A DNA stretch of 64,000 nt. Source: AV40 sp038230255 (GTDB lineage: Bacteria > Verrucomicrobiota > Verrucomicrobiia > Chthoniobacterales > UBA10450). How positions within the stretch are numbered: position 1 is the stretch's first letter; each line of letters starts with the position of its first letter. The stretch lies in NCBI GenBank assembly GCA_038230255.1, contig JBBRNP010000006.1, positions 62,001 to 126,000 on the forward strand, written 5' to 3'. Below the pieces are notes generated by a model that worked only from the letters and a program-made list of their open reading frames with translations, ran no database searches and was not told the DNA's origin. Shown piece after piece: positions 34,742 through 43,349 of the stretch. Made by a program: the position numbers and the translations under genes.

Positions 34742-35137
34742 TTACTCCGACGCAGGCTCTCCTTCGAGCGTTACCGTTGCGACGGCGTAATGATCGCTGT
34801 GACTTAAGGTAATAAGTGCGGAAGTCACGCCACGTTTTGCTACCAGTTCCTTGGCCGGTCCGGAAAAAACGAGAAACGGTTCGCCGCTTTTCTTTTTGCG
34901 GATGTCGATGTTGCGCCAGCCCATTGCCTTTCCGATTCCGGTGCCGAACGCTTTCGAGACCGCTTCCTTGCCGGCAAATCGCGCCGCCAAATGGCGCGCC
35001 GGAAATTTCATCGACATCGAATACTCGATTTCGCCGTCGGTAAAAACGCGGCGCAGAAATTTTTCGCCGAACCGATCGAGGGAATTCTGAATCCGTGCGC
35101 ATTCCACCAAATCGATGCCGATACCGAGCACACTCAT
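34742..35137 (-). CDS. acpS: Holo-[acyl-carrier-protein] synthase
   Basis: A 131-residue phosphopantetheinyl transferase that converts apo-ACP to holo-ACP using CoA. It has SVLGIGIDLVECARI with the Mg-binding Asp, and ARFAGKEAVSKAFGTGIG, the second signature with its Glu and Lys. It ends with LITLSHSDHYAVATVTLE. The start overlaps the pdxJ stop by ATGA. The pdxJ-acpS pairing is common in bacteria. Confidence 0.95.
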   Translation of the reverse strand: MSVLGIGIDLVECARIQNSLDRFGEKFLRRVFTDGEIEYSMSMKFPARHLAARFAGKEAVSKAFGTGIGKAMGWRNIDIRKKKSGEPFLVFSGPAKELVAKRGVTSALITLSHSDHYAVATVTLEGEPASE

Positions 35138-35886
35138 CCTTTATAATCCGCCATCGCACCCAGGAGTTCCTTAACCGCGTTTTCAATTCCGACGAACATC
35201 GCCCGCGAAACGATCGAGTGTCCGATGTTCAGTTCCGTTAGATGCGGGATTTTATGAATGAGTTCGATGTTCGTATAATTGATCCCGTGGCCGGCGTTGA
35301 CTTGCAGTTTCAATTCTGAAGCCGCGTTGGCCGCGGCCTGCAGATTTTCCAGCTCCTGTTTCTCAAATTTTTCCGAAAAGGCATTTGCCAATCTGCCGGT
35401 GTGCAGCTCGACCATCTCCACGCCAAGCTCATGCGCGGCATCGATTTGTTCCAAGGTTGGATCGACAAAGAGACTGACGCGAATGCCGGAGGTTTGAAGT
35501 CGCTTGATCGTCGGCTCGAGTTCCTTGCGATTTGCGATAACGTCGAGGCCGCCCTCAGTCGTCACTTCTTCGCGTTTTTCGGGCACGAGACAGACTTCAT
35601 CGGGAACAATTTTCAACGCAACATCGACAATCTCGGGCGTATTGCCCATTTCCAAGTTCAATTTGGTCATGATGTTCTGGCGGAGCCGATCGATATCGCG
35701 GTCCTGCATATGGCGTCGATCGCTCCGCAAATGAGCCACAATCCCGTGAGCGCCGGCGCGTTCGCAAACTCCCGCCGCCGCGACCGGATCGGGTTCGGCA
35801 TTTTTGGAATCGGGCATGCCGGCATAACGCACCTGCCGCAACGTGGCGATGTGATCGACATTAACTCCCAACCGAAGTCCGCTCAT
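35134..35886 (-). CDS. pdxJ: Pyridoxine 5'-phosphate synthase
   Basis: A 250-residue TIM-barrel enzyme that condenses 3-amino-2-oxopropyl phosphate with 1-deoxyxylulose 5-phosphate to form pyridoxine 5'-phosphate. I start it at MSGLRLGVNVDHIATLRQVR (35886); a frame extending about 100 codons upstream is not coding. Conserved segments are HGIVAHLRSDRRHMQD, VSLFVDPTLEQIDAAHELG, ELHTGRLANAF and NAGHGINYTN, including phosphate and His/Glu catalytic residues. Confidence 0.95.
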   Translation of the reverse strand: MSGLRLGVNVDHIATLRQVRYAGMPDSKNAEPDPVAAAGVCERAGAHGIVAHLRSDRRHMQDRDIDRLRQNIMTKLNLEMGNTPEIVDVALKIVPDEVCLVPEKREEVTTEGGLDVIANRKELEPTIKRLQTSGIRVSLFVDPTLEQIDAAHELGVEMVELHTGRLANAFSEKFEKQELENLQAAANAASELKLQVNAGHGINYTNIELIHKIPHLTELNIGHSIVSRAMFVGIENAVKELLGAMADYKG

Positions 35887-35921
35887 CCCTGGGCAATAGG
35901 AGCAAGCACGGACACGTTTGC

Positions 35922-35933
35922 AAGATCGACAAT
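35922..35933 (+). repeat. Iterated 12-mer AAGATCGACAAT, copy 5 (intergenic)
   Basis: Exact match in the divergent gap between the pdxJ start (35886) and the hydroxylase start (35984). Confidence 0.8.
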
Positions 35934-35983
35934 TTCCTTCGTGCATGCTTGAACCGGCGCCACGACTGAAGCAAAGATTCGCA

Positions 35984-36844
35984 ATGACGTTCCTTCGCAT
36001 GCCGCTGATCGTGCTCGCAATTCTCGCGACGTTGTTCGTGCTGGAGCGATTGTTTTCGTTGCGAAAAAATACGCGCGCGCTGGTAGGACGGCTGGCTGTA
36101 AATTTTGTGGTGTCCGCACTAACGTTTTTGGTTGCGGCGGTGCTCGTGCGACCGGCAGCACTGGCGACGTTGCACTGGGCAAACACCAAACCATTTGGCG
36201 CTGTTCATCTCGTAAAGCTGCCGTGGCCGGTTGAGTTCGCGCTCAGTTTTCTACTCATGGACCTCGCTTTTTATTATTGGCACATCGCGAATCATCGCAT
36301 CCCGTTTCTCTGGCGTTTTCACAACGTTCACCATGTCGATCCTGACCTCGATGTTTCCACCGGCTTTCGATTTCACTTTGGCGAAGTGGCGATGTCAGCC
36401 GCATTTCGTGTCGTGCAAGTGAGCTTGATCGGGCTCTCGGTCTGGGCGTTCGCCGTTTATGAACTGGTCTTCCAGGCGAACACGCTTTTTCACCACAGCA
36501 ATTTGCGATTGCCGATCCGCTTCGAGCGGTTGTTGAACAAATTGTTGGTCACGCCGCGGATGCATGGGATCCATCACTCGCAAGTTCGGCGCGAGAACAA
36601 TTCAAACTACGGCGTGGTGTTTCCGTGGTGGGACCGGCTTCATCGCACCTTGGGCCTCAATATTCCGCAGTCGGAAATCGCCATCGGCATCGCCGGTTAT
36701 TCTCAACCGGACGATAATCGGCTCGAAAACATGTTGCTCATGCCTTTTCGCAAGCCGCGCGATTACTGGCGCCGAAGCGATGGAACCATGGCCGAACGAA
36801 AGGCGCCGTCATCGGGCAAGCCCTCTTCCTATCTCGCCGAATGA
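35984..36844 (+). CDS. Fatty acid hydroxylase/sterol desaturase family membrane protein
   Basis: A 286-residue integral membrane di-iron protein, starting MTFLRMPLIVLAILATLFVL at 35984; the 22 codons upstream have no support. The His-box set is visible: HIANHR (about 102), HNVHH (about 114), HHSN (about 171) and HGIHHS (about 196). Members hydroxylate or desaturate lipids using O2. It is divergent from pdxJ and convergent with the transglutaminase gene, with only 4 bp between them. Confidence 0.88.
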   Translation: MTFLRMPLIVLAILATLFVLERLFSLRKNTRALVGRLAVNFVVSALTFLVAAVLVRPAALATLHWANTKPFGAVHLVKLPWPVEFALSFLLMDLAFYYWHIANHRIPFLWRFHNVHHVDPDLDVSTGFRFHFGEVAMSAAFRVVQVSLIGLSVWAFAVYELVFQANTLFHHSNLRLPIRFERLLNKLLVTPRMHGIHHSQVRRENNSNYGVVFPWWDRLHRTLGLNIPQSEIAIGIAGYSQPDDNRLENMLLMPFRKPRDYWRRSDGTMAERKAPSSGKPSSYLAE

Positions 36845-36848
36845 CTCT

Positions 36849-37793
36849 TCAGACGCCGATGCGCCGGAAGGTGAACGTCGTTTCCGGTTTTACGATCTCG
36901 CCGTTCATCTCGAGCAGCGGATAAGCGAGAAAATTGATCGGACCACTGGCCGGCGCAGGATCGACAATCAGATCGCGGCCTTTCGTCAGCTCGAAACGAT
37001 TGGCCGGGTTATGGCCGAAATAGTAATCCGCCAGCTTGGGATTTTTCCACGCTTCACTGATGTCCACCGGCACCCAGCGTTGATCCGCAAAAAATTCCGC
37101 CCAGCAGTGGTAACCCTCGATGGCGCCTTCGTTTTTATCGGCGGGAATCGTCGCACCGATGGCAAAGCGCGCCGGGATGCCCACGCTTCGGGCCAAGGCA
37201 ATGAAATAAGCGTGAAAATCACTGCAATTGCCTGTTTTAGCGTCACATGCGTAGATCGCGTCTCCCCTGCCCCAACCCATTCCCGACTTGTCGTAACGCA
37301 TTCGACCGAGCACGTGATCGTAAAGCGCTTTGGCGCGTTCAAGATCACCTTTTTTTCCGGCCGTGGCCTGTTCGGCGAGCGTCTTAAACGTTTCGTTAAT
37401 GGGCACCAATTTTTCCGGGCGCAAATAGCGCGCCGAATCTTCGCTCTCGGCCGGATATGCGGCTTTCTCTTTGCGAACGACTAGATAGCGCAGCTCGATA
37501 TCTTTGCCGCTGTCGGCAGTTTGAGGATGGAGTACGCAAATATCGTTGCCGTAGTCGCGGTCATGGATTTTTTCCCACTTCATCGGGATGCTCACTCCTT
37601 CCTGAGTGACCGTCTGAAACGCGTCGGTTTTGGCCAATGGAATCCACAGTCGCGCGTCGCCTTTGATTTCCGGCAACTTTACCCGGTAAACAAATTCAAA
37701 CTCGTCGGAGCCCCTGACGATGCCCGGCGCATCGCCGGCCTGGCCCGCCAGCGCTCCAATCAGAACAAGAGCAAAGACAACTAGGGAACGCAT
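36849..37793 (-). CDS. Exported transglutaminase-like protein
   Basis: A 314-residue protein with signal peptide MRSLVVFALVLIGALAGQAG (start 37793). The transglutaminase core has the catalytic Cys in CDAKTGNCSDFHAYFIALA (about 190), the His in EGYHCWAEFF (about 232) and the Asp in WVPVDISEAW (about 247). The N-terminal part has strands like those of other exported transglutaminase-like proteins. Acts in the periplasm as a peptidase or crosslinking enzyme; the substrate is not known. The upstream secreted-family gene is 17 bp away. Confidence 0.85.
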   Translation of the reverse strand: MRSLVVFALVLIGALAGQAGDAPGIVRGSDEFEFVYRVKLPEIKGDARLWIPLAKTDAFQTVTQEGVSIPMKWEKIHDRDYGNDICVLHPQTADSGKDIELRYLVVRKEKAAYPAESEDSARYLRPEKLVPINETFKTLAEQATAGKKGDLERAKALYDHVLGRMRYDKSGMGWGRGDAIYACDAKTGNCSDFHAYFIALARSVGIPARFAIGATIPADKNEGAIEGYHCWAEFFADQRWVPVDISEAWKNPKLADYYFGHNPANRFELTKGRDLIVDPAPASGPINFLAYPLLEMNGEIVKPETTFTFRRIGV

Positions 37794-37810
37794 GTTGGTG
37801 GCGAGCGCCT

Positions 37811-38296
37811 TTACGAAGAGACTTTCTTCCAAACGCCGCCTTCTTCTTTCCAATTGTAAAGCGGCTTGCCGTTGACTTTATGAACGGAGGTTTCGGTGAC
37901 CTTCATGTCCCCCGGCTTTCCAGTCATGAAGAAATCGATGTCGTAGGTTGTGCCGTCGGTCGCTTTCATGTCGACACAGGCAAAATACTTGCCTTCGCCG
38001 AGACTCGAGAGCCGGTCGTCATGAACCTTGATCAAGTCGAGCGCGAGATCTTTGGCCTCGTAATTGAGGTGAAACTTCTTGTCGCTCGATTTCTTGCTCT
38101 CACTGGCGATGTTCTTCTTGATGCCGGCTGAAATGTCGGCCTTAGTCACTTCTTTCTCGCCGCCTTTGGCCGGATGTTCGTCTTTCTTCGCCTCTTCTTT
38201 TTTCTTCGGATGCTCCGGATGTTCGGCTGCGAAAACCGGGATAGCCGGTGTAAAAAACAACGCTACAGATGCTGCAATGATAAGTCGTGTGATCAT
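37811..38296 (-). CDS. Secreted protein of an unnamed three-member family (copy 3, His/Lys-rich linker)
   Basis: A 161-residue paralogue of the proteins at 1993 and 2486. Signal peptide MITRLIIAASVALFFTPAIP, then a His, Lys and Glu-rich linker (AEHPEHPKKKEEAKKDEHPA), then the conserved domain: SSDKKFHLNYEAKDLAL, CVDMKATDGTTYDIDFFMTG and SVHKVNGKPLYNWKE. The conserved VHKVNG and DGxxYDIDF motifs make the relationship clear. Co-oriented with the transglutaminase gene. Function unknown. Confidence 0.8.
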   Translation of the reverse strand: MITRLIIAASVALFFTPAIPVFAAEHPEHPKKKEEAKKDEHPAKGGEKEVTKADISAGIKKNIASESKKSSDKKFHLNYEAKDLALDLIKVHDDRLSSLGEGKYFACVDMKATDGTTYDIDFFMTGKPGDMKVTETSVHKVNGKPLYNWKEEGGVWKKVSS

Positions 38297-38442
38297 AGAA
38301 TTAACTTTTGAGGTTTGTGGGATCTTACCCGCTATATGACGGCCAGGGGAGGCATTTTATTCCTGCCCAGAACAATAAAGCTCGTTCGGCGAGCGTCGTC
38401 CGGCGCGAATGCTTTATTCGTCGATGAAAGATTGTAACTTAG

Positions 38443-39192
38443 ATGGCGATGCGTTTCTCAATCATCGTGCCGGTGCTGAACGAAGCCGCGCTCATTCGCC
38501 AGTTTCTTCAGCATCTGCGTGCGGCCGCGCCTGACGCTCAAATCATCGTTGTCGATGGCGACAGCAGTGACGGGACCGTCGATCTTTGCCGCGAACTTGC
38601 TGATCGAGTTTTGGAAAGTGCTCCCGGTCGGGCACGACAGATGAATGCCGGCGCAAAAATTGCAAGCGGCGATGTTCTCTGGTTTCTCCATGCCGATTCG
38701 CGCGTTGCCACGAACTCAGTGGGGGCAATTGAAAATCTGCTGCGCGATTCGCGTGTTGCGGGCGGTTGCTTCCGTTTGCAACTCGTTCCCTCGCGTTGGA
38801 TCTACCGCGTCCGGGATCGTATCGGTGATTTGTGCGTAGACCTGTTCGGCATTGCCCTGAGCGACCGGGGATTGTTTTGTCGTCGAGAACATTTCTTTGC
38901 CATCGGCGGCTATCCCGAACAGCCGCTGCTGGAGGACGCAGATTTTTATCGGAAGCTGCGAACGATTGGACGCACGCAACAACTTCATTTGCGAATACAG
39001 ACAAGCGCCCGCCGTTACGAGGCGCTCGGGCCCGTCCGCACCTCCCTCTTTCATTTCCTAATCATGACTTTGTATTTCGCGCGCGTGCCGATGTCGATCT
39101 TGGAAAAGATGGTGGTTCGGTTTTATTCAAAGAAGTCTTCCACAAACAAGCCGCCAGGAAGTCCAGCTCCTGTAGTCGAATACCCTTTCTGA
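38443..39192 (+). CDS. TIGR04283-type glycosyltransferase (arsenosugar-associated)
   Basis: A 249-residue GT2 enzyme. It opens MAMRFSIIVPVLNEAALIRQ, has IIVVDGDSSDGTVDLCR, GRARQMNAGAKIASGDVLWF and LHADSRV (metal-binding DxD-type), then GLFCRREHFFAIGGYPEQPL with LEDADFYRKL. This set is the one annotated as the rSAM-associated or arsenosugar biosynthesis glycosyltransferase family TIGR04283. It would attach a sugar to a precursor in the pathway with the ArsS- and ArsM-like enzymes about 8-10 kb downstream. The arsenic link is inferred from family and locus. Confidence 0.82.
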   Translation: MAMRFSIIVPVLNEAALIRQFLQHLRAAAPDAQIIVVDGDSSDGTVDLCRELADRVLESAPGRARQMNAGAKIASGDVLWFLHADSRVATNSVGAIENLLRDSRVAGGCFRLQLVPSRWIYRVRDRIGDLCVDLFGIALSDRGLFCRREHFFAIGGYPEQPLLEDADFYRKLRTIGRTQQLHLRIQTSARRYEALGPVRTSLFHFLIMTLYFARVPMSILEKMVVRFYSKKSSTNKPPGSPAPVVEYPF

Positions 39193-39248
39193 GTACCGCG
39201 AACTAATTTCATTGCGCCAAGCAGAGCAAATATGACAACTCTCTGCTG

Positions 39249-40070
39249 ATGGTAAACGCGCACGATTTTCTTTCTTCAGCGCCAGGCCGAGATCGCTTTG
39301 GTCACGCTGGCCAGATCAGCGTGATCATTCCTGTTTGGCGCAATAGCGAATCGGTCGTTCCCCTGGTCGAGCGACTGCGATCTTTCCCCGAAGTGCGCGA
39401 GATCATTGTCTCCGCGACGGAAACGGCCGATGATCTTTGCGCACGCGTCGAATCGGCTGGCGGGATTTTCCTGGCAAACGATCAACCGAATCGCGGCCGG
39501 CAACTCAATTCGGGTGCGGAGCTGGCCACGGACGATTGGTTGCTCTTTCACCACGCGGATTCCCATCTTGATCGCGATCACGTAAATGCTTTGGTCGCGC
39601 TTGGTCCGAACGCCGTAGTCGGGGGCGCGTTCTATCGCAAGTTCGACGAGCGCCATCCAGTTCTTCGTTGTCTAGAAACTTTCGAGCGTTGGCATTCGCG
39701 CGCGTTTGGAACGCTCTATGGCGACCAAAGCGTTTTTGTCCGGCGGGAACATTTTCAACGCATCGGGGGCTTCGCGCCCATCCCGCTGATGGAAGATGTC
39801 GATCTTTCACGACGTTTGCGCCGCTCCGGCATAATCAAATTGCTCGACCCGCCGATGCGCAGTTGCTCGCGAAAACAAATCGAGCAAGGCGCGTGGAAAG
39901 TGACGCTGCGCAACTTGCTTTTTCTAATTCTGTTCCGCTGCGGTGTGCCGGTAGAACGGTTGCATTGCTGGTACTACTCGTTGGATCGATCAACCGCTCA
40001 CCTCTTGCGACAGAAGGGCTTGGCAATGTCCGTCAATCATCGCTGCAGACAGACCGAGAGCACGCGCTAG
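39249..40070 (+). CDS. Second TIGR04283-like glycosyltransferase
   Basis: A 273-residue protein related to the preceding gene: QISVIIPVWRNSESVVPLVE, PNRGRQLNSGAELATDDWLL, FHHADSHLD, GDQSVFVRREHFQRIGGFAP and PLMEDVDLSRRLRRSG. The position 56 bp downstream on the same strand suggests co-transcription. The tandem pair differs enough to have separate acceptors. Starts MVNAHDFLSSAPGRD; no membrane segment except a weak hydrophobic patch near residue 225. Confidence 0.8.
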   Translation: MVNAHDFLSSAPGRDRFGHAGQISVIIPVWRNSESVVPLVERLRSFPEVREIIVSATETADDLCARVESAGGIFLANDQPNRGRQLNSGAELATDDWLLFHHADSHLDRDHVNALVALGPNAVVGGAFYRKFDERHPVLRCLETFERWHSRAFGTLYGDQSVFVRREHFQRIGGFAPIPLMEDVDLSRRLRRSGIIKLLDPPMRSCSRKQIEQGAWKVTLRNLLFLILFRCGVPVERLHCWYYSLDRSTAHLLRQKGLAMSVNHRCRQTESTR

Positions 40071-40083
40071 AGTGGTAAACCCT

Positions 40084-40950
40084 TCATTTGAAAATGTTGT
40101 CAAAGAGCAGATTCGCCCGGCTGTAGTCGCGCCCATGCGGTCCCTGATCGTTAAGGCCCCAATTGTAAGGAATGTATTTGATGTCGTATTTACCACTCGC
40201 GGCAAATTCGCGGACTGATGCCGGCGCATAGCGGTCAAGGATTTTCGGGACGCCGCCGGCTTTGTCGAAATCGCTCTTAAACCATTTAAAGATGCTGGAG
40301 ATTTCCACTTTCTTCTCGTTGGGCAAAAACTTGTTCGAATCTTCCCGCGCCAGCCACGCGCGATAAGCGCGCTCGTCCTGCTCTTCAAATTTGTCGGCAG
40401 CATAGGCGAAGCGTTGGAGCGGCGGACAACTGCGCGCCGCGCATACGAGCACGGCGTGGGCGCGGTAACCGGTCAATGGCCGCAGCGTCCCGTGCTCAAT
40501 GTCGTCCAGCGAAACTTTGCGCTCACCGATCTCGTGGCGTTTGCCGGAAAACGAATCTTTTAACTGCCAAATGCTCTCCGTTGGATAGTTCGATAAGATC
40601 CAACGAAGCACGAGTGCATTGTAAGCGTTTGTCAGCGAAGCAGTTTTTTCGTTTCCCTGCGCCGGATTGCCTGCCGCGCCGGAGCCGGGCGAAGGCGGGT
40701 CGATCTTGGCAGCAAATTGGCCGAGGTACTTATCGAGCGCGGAAAGATCGGTGGCGTTTTGTTTCCATGCGCCGTAATTCACGAGCCCCTTTTCGTTGAC
40801 GTATTTTTTGAGCAGCCGATCGAACTCGTCGTGATTAATTCCCGCGCGGACATCGACATTTTCGCCGCTTGGATTTTGCTGCGCGCGCGCCACTAAGGTG
40901 AAGACGGCCAGCAGCACGAGAGGAAAAAGAGTAATCCAGAGTTTGTTCAT
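40084..40950 (-). CDS. Exported DUF547 protein
   Basis: A 288-residue protein with signal peptide MNKLWITLFPLVLLAVFTLV and the DUF547 domain: ASLTNAYNALVLRWILSNYP, YRAHAVLVCAARSCPPLQRF and DIKYIPYNWGLND. The family has a papain-like or transglutaminase-like Cys/His core: the Cys in AARSCPPL and His in DIEHGTL are candidates. DUF547 genes recur near ArsS and TVP38 genes in my recollection. It follows the anti-sigma gene on the same strand, 23 bp away. Confidence 0.85.
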   Translation of the reverse strand: MNKLWITLFPLVLLAVFTLVARAQQNPSGENVDVRAGINHDEFDRLLKKYVNEKGLVNYGAWKQNATDLSALDKYLGQFAAKIDPPSPGSGAAGNPAQGNEKTASLTNAYNALVLRWILSNYPTESIWQLKDSFSGKRHEIGERKVSLDDIEHGTLRPLTGYRAHAVLVCAARSCPPLQRFAYAADKFEEQDERAYRAWLAREDSNKFLPNEKKVEISSIFKWFKSDFDKAGGVPKILDRYAPASVREFAASGKYDIKYIPYNWGLNDQGPHGRDYSRANLLFDNIFK

Positions 40951-40973
40951 AAGATCTTGGCAAGAGTCGCCAA

Positions 40974-41723
40974 CTACAGAAGATAGGATCGAACCTGCTC
41001 ACGCGAGCCTTCCATCGCGAGCATGTAAACCATATCTCCCTCGCGCCAGGTTGCCGTCGCCCAGGCTCCTTGTTGAACCAATTTTGGTTCACCTCTGAGC
41101 GCGGGATCGGCTGCCGCAGAAGGCTTCCTCGCGACCAGATGAATAAGCCCGCCATCTGGACGTTTGAAGCAAATCACCGAAACCAGTTCTTGATTCCACA
41201 AAAATGTTTTGCAACCGAGACTCTCCAGTGTCTCGAGATTTCTGGGCAATCTTTCCGCGGCCGGAGCACCATTTGTTTGCAACCAGTTTACGAGCTCGCT
41301 CGCGCTGTGTGATTGTGCGTCGAAGTTAGAGCGACCATTAACCAACGACGAAATCGTTCCAAGCGCATTCGTCTGCCAGCCGGCCAGGCGCGGCTTTGTG
41401 ACTTCGCGCAGGATCAATGATCCGACAATCGCAGCCATCAATAATGCCGCGGCAATTGCCAACTTGAGTAATGGGCTCGCCCACTGCGAAGGACGGCTGA
41501 CTCTTACTCCAGCGAGAATGTCGTTGCGCAAATCCGACGGCACCGCAACCGCGTGCAATTTTTCCGCGATCGCGGCATCGAACGCGATCGAATCGCGAAA
41601 CCAATGCTCCAACATCGGATCGCGCCGCGCTTGTTCAAGCGCTTGAGAAAAGCGTGGATCGGTTGCGTCCTGACCTCCCGGCCGGTACGCGCTTAAAACA
41701 AATTTTGCTTCCTGGTTATCCAT
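40974..41723 (-). CDS. Putative membrane anti-sigma factor
   Basis: A 249-residue protein with one transmembrane helix (LLKLAIAAALLMAAIVGSLI, about residues 85-104), a cytoplasmic N-terminus and a periplasmic sensor-like part (SELVNWLQTNGAPAAERLPR, CFKRPDGGLIHLV). Its start overlaps the ECF sigma factor stop by 8 bases, the typical arrangement of sigma/anti-sigma pairs. I do not see a zinc anti-sigma HxxxCxxC motif, so the identification rests on context and topology. Confidence 0.7.
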   Translation of the reverse strand: MDNQEAKFVLSAYRPGGQDATDPRFSQALEQARRDPMLEHWFRDSIAFDAAIAEKLHAVAVPSDLRNDILAGVRVSRPSQWASPLLKLAIAAALLMAAIVGSLILREVTKPRLAGWQTNALGTISSLVNGRSNFDAQSHSASELVNWLQTNGAPAAERLPRNLETLESLGCKTFLWNQELVSVICFKRPDGGLIHLVARKPSAAADPALRGEPKLVQQGAWATATWREGDMVYMLAMEGSREQVRSYLL

Positions 41724-42264
41724 ACGTTTGCTTTTTTTTCTCCTCTGAAATTGAAACGATTTTGTGTGCAGCGCTTTCCCCTTTGCTCAACAATCGCTGC
41801 CGCAGTTGCCCTTTCCCGCGCGACAGTCGCGACATCACGGTACCGATCGGGACATCGAGCGTGTCCGCGATTTCTTGATACGAAAACTGTTCGAGATAGA
41901 AAAGTGCGACAACCGCGCGAAATGGTTCCTCCAGTTCGCGTAACGCTTCTAGTACCGCCGCTGAGTCCAAGGCATTGATGTTTGGCGAAACCGCGATGTC
42001 CCCCTCCCTTGCGTTATCGAGCTCCACCTGCGGAAAACGAACTTCATGGCGATGTCTGCTGAGAAATTCGCGATACAGCGTGGTAAACAGCCACGACTTC
42101 GCTTTTGAGCGGTCGCGCAACTGACCGCCTTTCGTCGCCCACAGAAAAAATGTCTGCTGCGTTAAGTCCGCCGCGTCCGCTTCCGATTTCGCCAAGCTGA
42201 GACCGAAACGAAACAGCGGCGCGTATTGTCGATCTACCAGCTGTTGAAAATCGGTTTCAATCAT
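41716..42264 (-). CDS. ECF RNA polymerase sigma factor
   Basis: A 182-residue sigma-70 family ECF factor starting MIETDFQQLVDRQYAPLFRF. Region 2 contains SEADAADLTQQTFFLWATKG and AKSWLFTTLYREFLSRHR. Region 4 has YQEIADTLDVPIGTVMSRLS followed by RGKGQLRQRL, the helix-turn-helix for -35 recognition. It is paired with the anti-sigma gene downstream and likely controls this unit and DUF547, and possibly nearby arsenic genes. Confidence 0.9.
   Translation of the reverse strand: MIETDFQQLVDRQYAPLFRFGLSLAKSEADAADLTQQTFFLWATKGGQLRDRSKAKSWLFTTLYREFLSRHRHEVRFPQVELDNAREGDIAVSPNINALDSAAVLEALRELEEPFRAVVALFYLEQFSYQEIADTLDVPIGTVMSRLSRGKGQLRQRLLSKGESAAHKIVSISEEKKKQTYG
42225..42234 (-). repeat. Iterated 10-mer core GATCGACAAT
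   Basis: Exact core match on the minus strand within the ECF sigma gene. Further exact cores without the full 12-mer lie at 36959-36968, 44141-44150, 45718-45727 and 46496-46505, all on the plus strand. Confidence 0.75.
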
Positions 42265-42322
42265 GTCGACGTTTCGCAATCATATCAATAAGAGTCGCGA
42301 CAATCGCCAGTATTCCGGATTT

Positions 42323-42845
42323 CTATTTCGATGCCGGAAGCAGGCCGAGCAACTGTGCATATCCCCCCTCAGCGAGGCGCTGGGCGGCAAGTTTCGTGTA
42401 CGCTTCCGGCGCTTCAATCCCGAGCCCGTTCACCAACCGGTTCATCAAATTGAAGAGCGCGCAGATACTCACGGCATCATGCAGCGCGCGGTCGTTCCAA
42501 CCTGCAGCAAACACTTCTTCGCTATCGGCGGCCGTGATGCTCGCCGGCGAAAGAGTTAACTTGCGCGCGAAAGCTAGAATCGGTCGCATCCGTCCATCGA
42601 CATATTTCTCTCGCGAATTCGAGAACATGTTCGCAATCATGTTCGCTCCGATCCCGAGCGCGACCGCCGTTTGCGAATGAACGGCATGGCAATAGTTACA
42701 CTTGTTCAAACCTGAGACATACGCGGCGATCAGTTCCCGCTCACCCGCAGTGAAAGGCGACTCGCAACGGTCGCGTGACTTCTGGGAAAGCTTGAAAAAT
42801 TTGCAGTAGCCCCGCGTCCGCCGGCAGCCCCTTAAGAAATGACAT
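42323..42845 (-). pseudogene. Peroxidase-related / carboxymuconolactone decarboxylase-type gene, frameshifted
   Basis: The normal N-terminus MSFLKGLPADAGLLQIFQAF, PEVTRPL begins at 42845 in one frame, while SPFTAGERELIAAYVSGLNK, CNYCHAVHSQ and the rest of the AhpD-like domain continue in another frame down to 42323. The junction is around 42761-42764, where about ten residues expected in this family are missing. The CxxCHxxH redox site is intact in the second part. A small deletion that shifts frame, or a sequence error, explains it. Confidence 0.7.
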
Positions 42846-42866
42846 TCTTTCTTGCGATGTTGCGGT

Positions 42867-43289
42867 TCAGTCCGGCCTTCCGCAGACGCGCCATAGCGTG
42901 TCGTGATCGCGCAAGTAATACAGAGAGAAGCAGGCGCCGAGCATCGGCCAGGCGGCAAAGAAAAGAAGATTCACGTTTTCGAATGGGTGAAAATATTGCC
43001 GGAAAGACGAAAAAGTTGAGACCGAATGCAGCAGCAGCACGAAGCCATACGTCAGCCGCGGTGCGAACCCGATCACGAATCCGATTAAGAGCGCGAGCTC
43101 AGCGACTCCGATCGAATAGATGATCGCCGGGCCGAGGCCGCGCAGAAAATAGAAATGTTCGTAGACCGACGCAGCATGAGCCGGACGAACAAACTTGTCG
43201 ATCGTCCACATCAGCATAACCAGAAACACAGTGACGCGCAGAAGTAGCAGCGCCACCCCGACACGATTGCGATCATCGAGCGAATTCAT
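42867..43289 (-). CDS. DoxX-like membrane protein (1)
   Basis: A 140-residue protein with four hydrophobic helices: VALLLLRVTVFLVMLMWTID, IIYSIGVAELALLIGFVIGF, a middle helix with YGFVLLLHSVSTFSSFRQYF, and NLLFFAAWPMLGACFSLYYL. The pattern fits the DoxX/DUF417-like group of quinone- or redox-linked membrane proteins. It lies just upstream of the frameshifted peroxidase-related gene on the same strand, a typical pairing for redox stress. Confidence 0.7.
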   Translation of the reverse strand: MNSLDDRNRVGVALLLLRVTVFLVMLMWTIDKFVRPAHAASVYEHFYFLRGLGPAIIYSIGVAELALLIGFVIGFAPRLTYGFVLLLHSVSTFSSFRQYFHPFENVNLLFFAAWPMLGACFSLYYLRDHDTLWRVCGRPD

Positions 43290-43349
43290 TCCAGATCATG
43301 TGCAAGGTTATGCGAAAAGCGCGAGCGCAAACATTCGCAGCAAACATCG

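Noticed and set aside
35887..36189. Upstream extension of pdxJ by about 100 codons
   Set aside because: No similarity to PdxJ proteins, overlaps the divergent gene and its promoter region; the Met at 35886 matches the family start.
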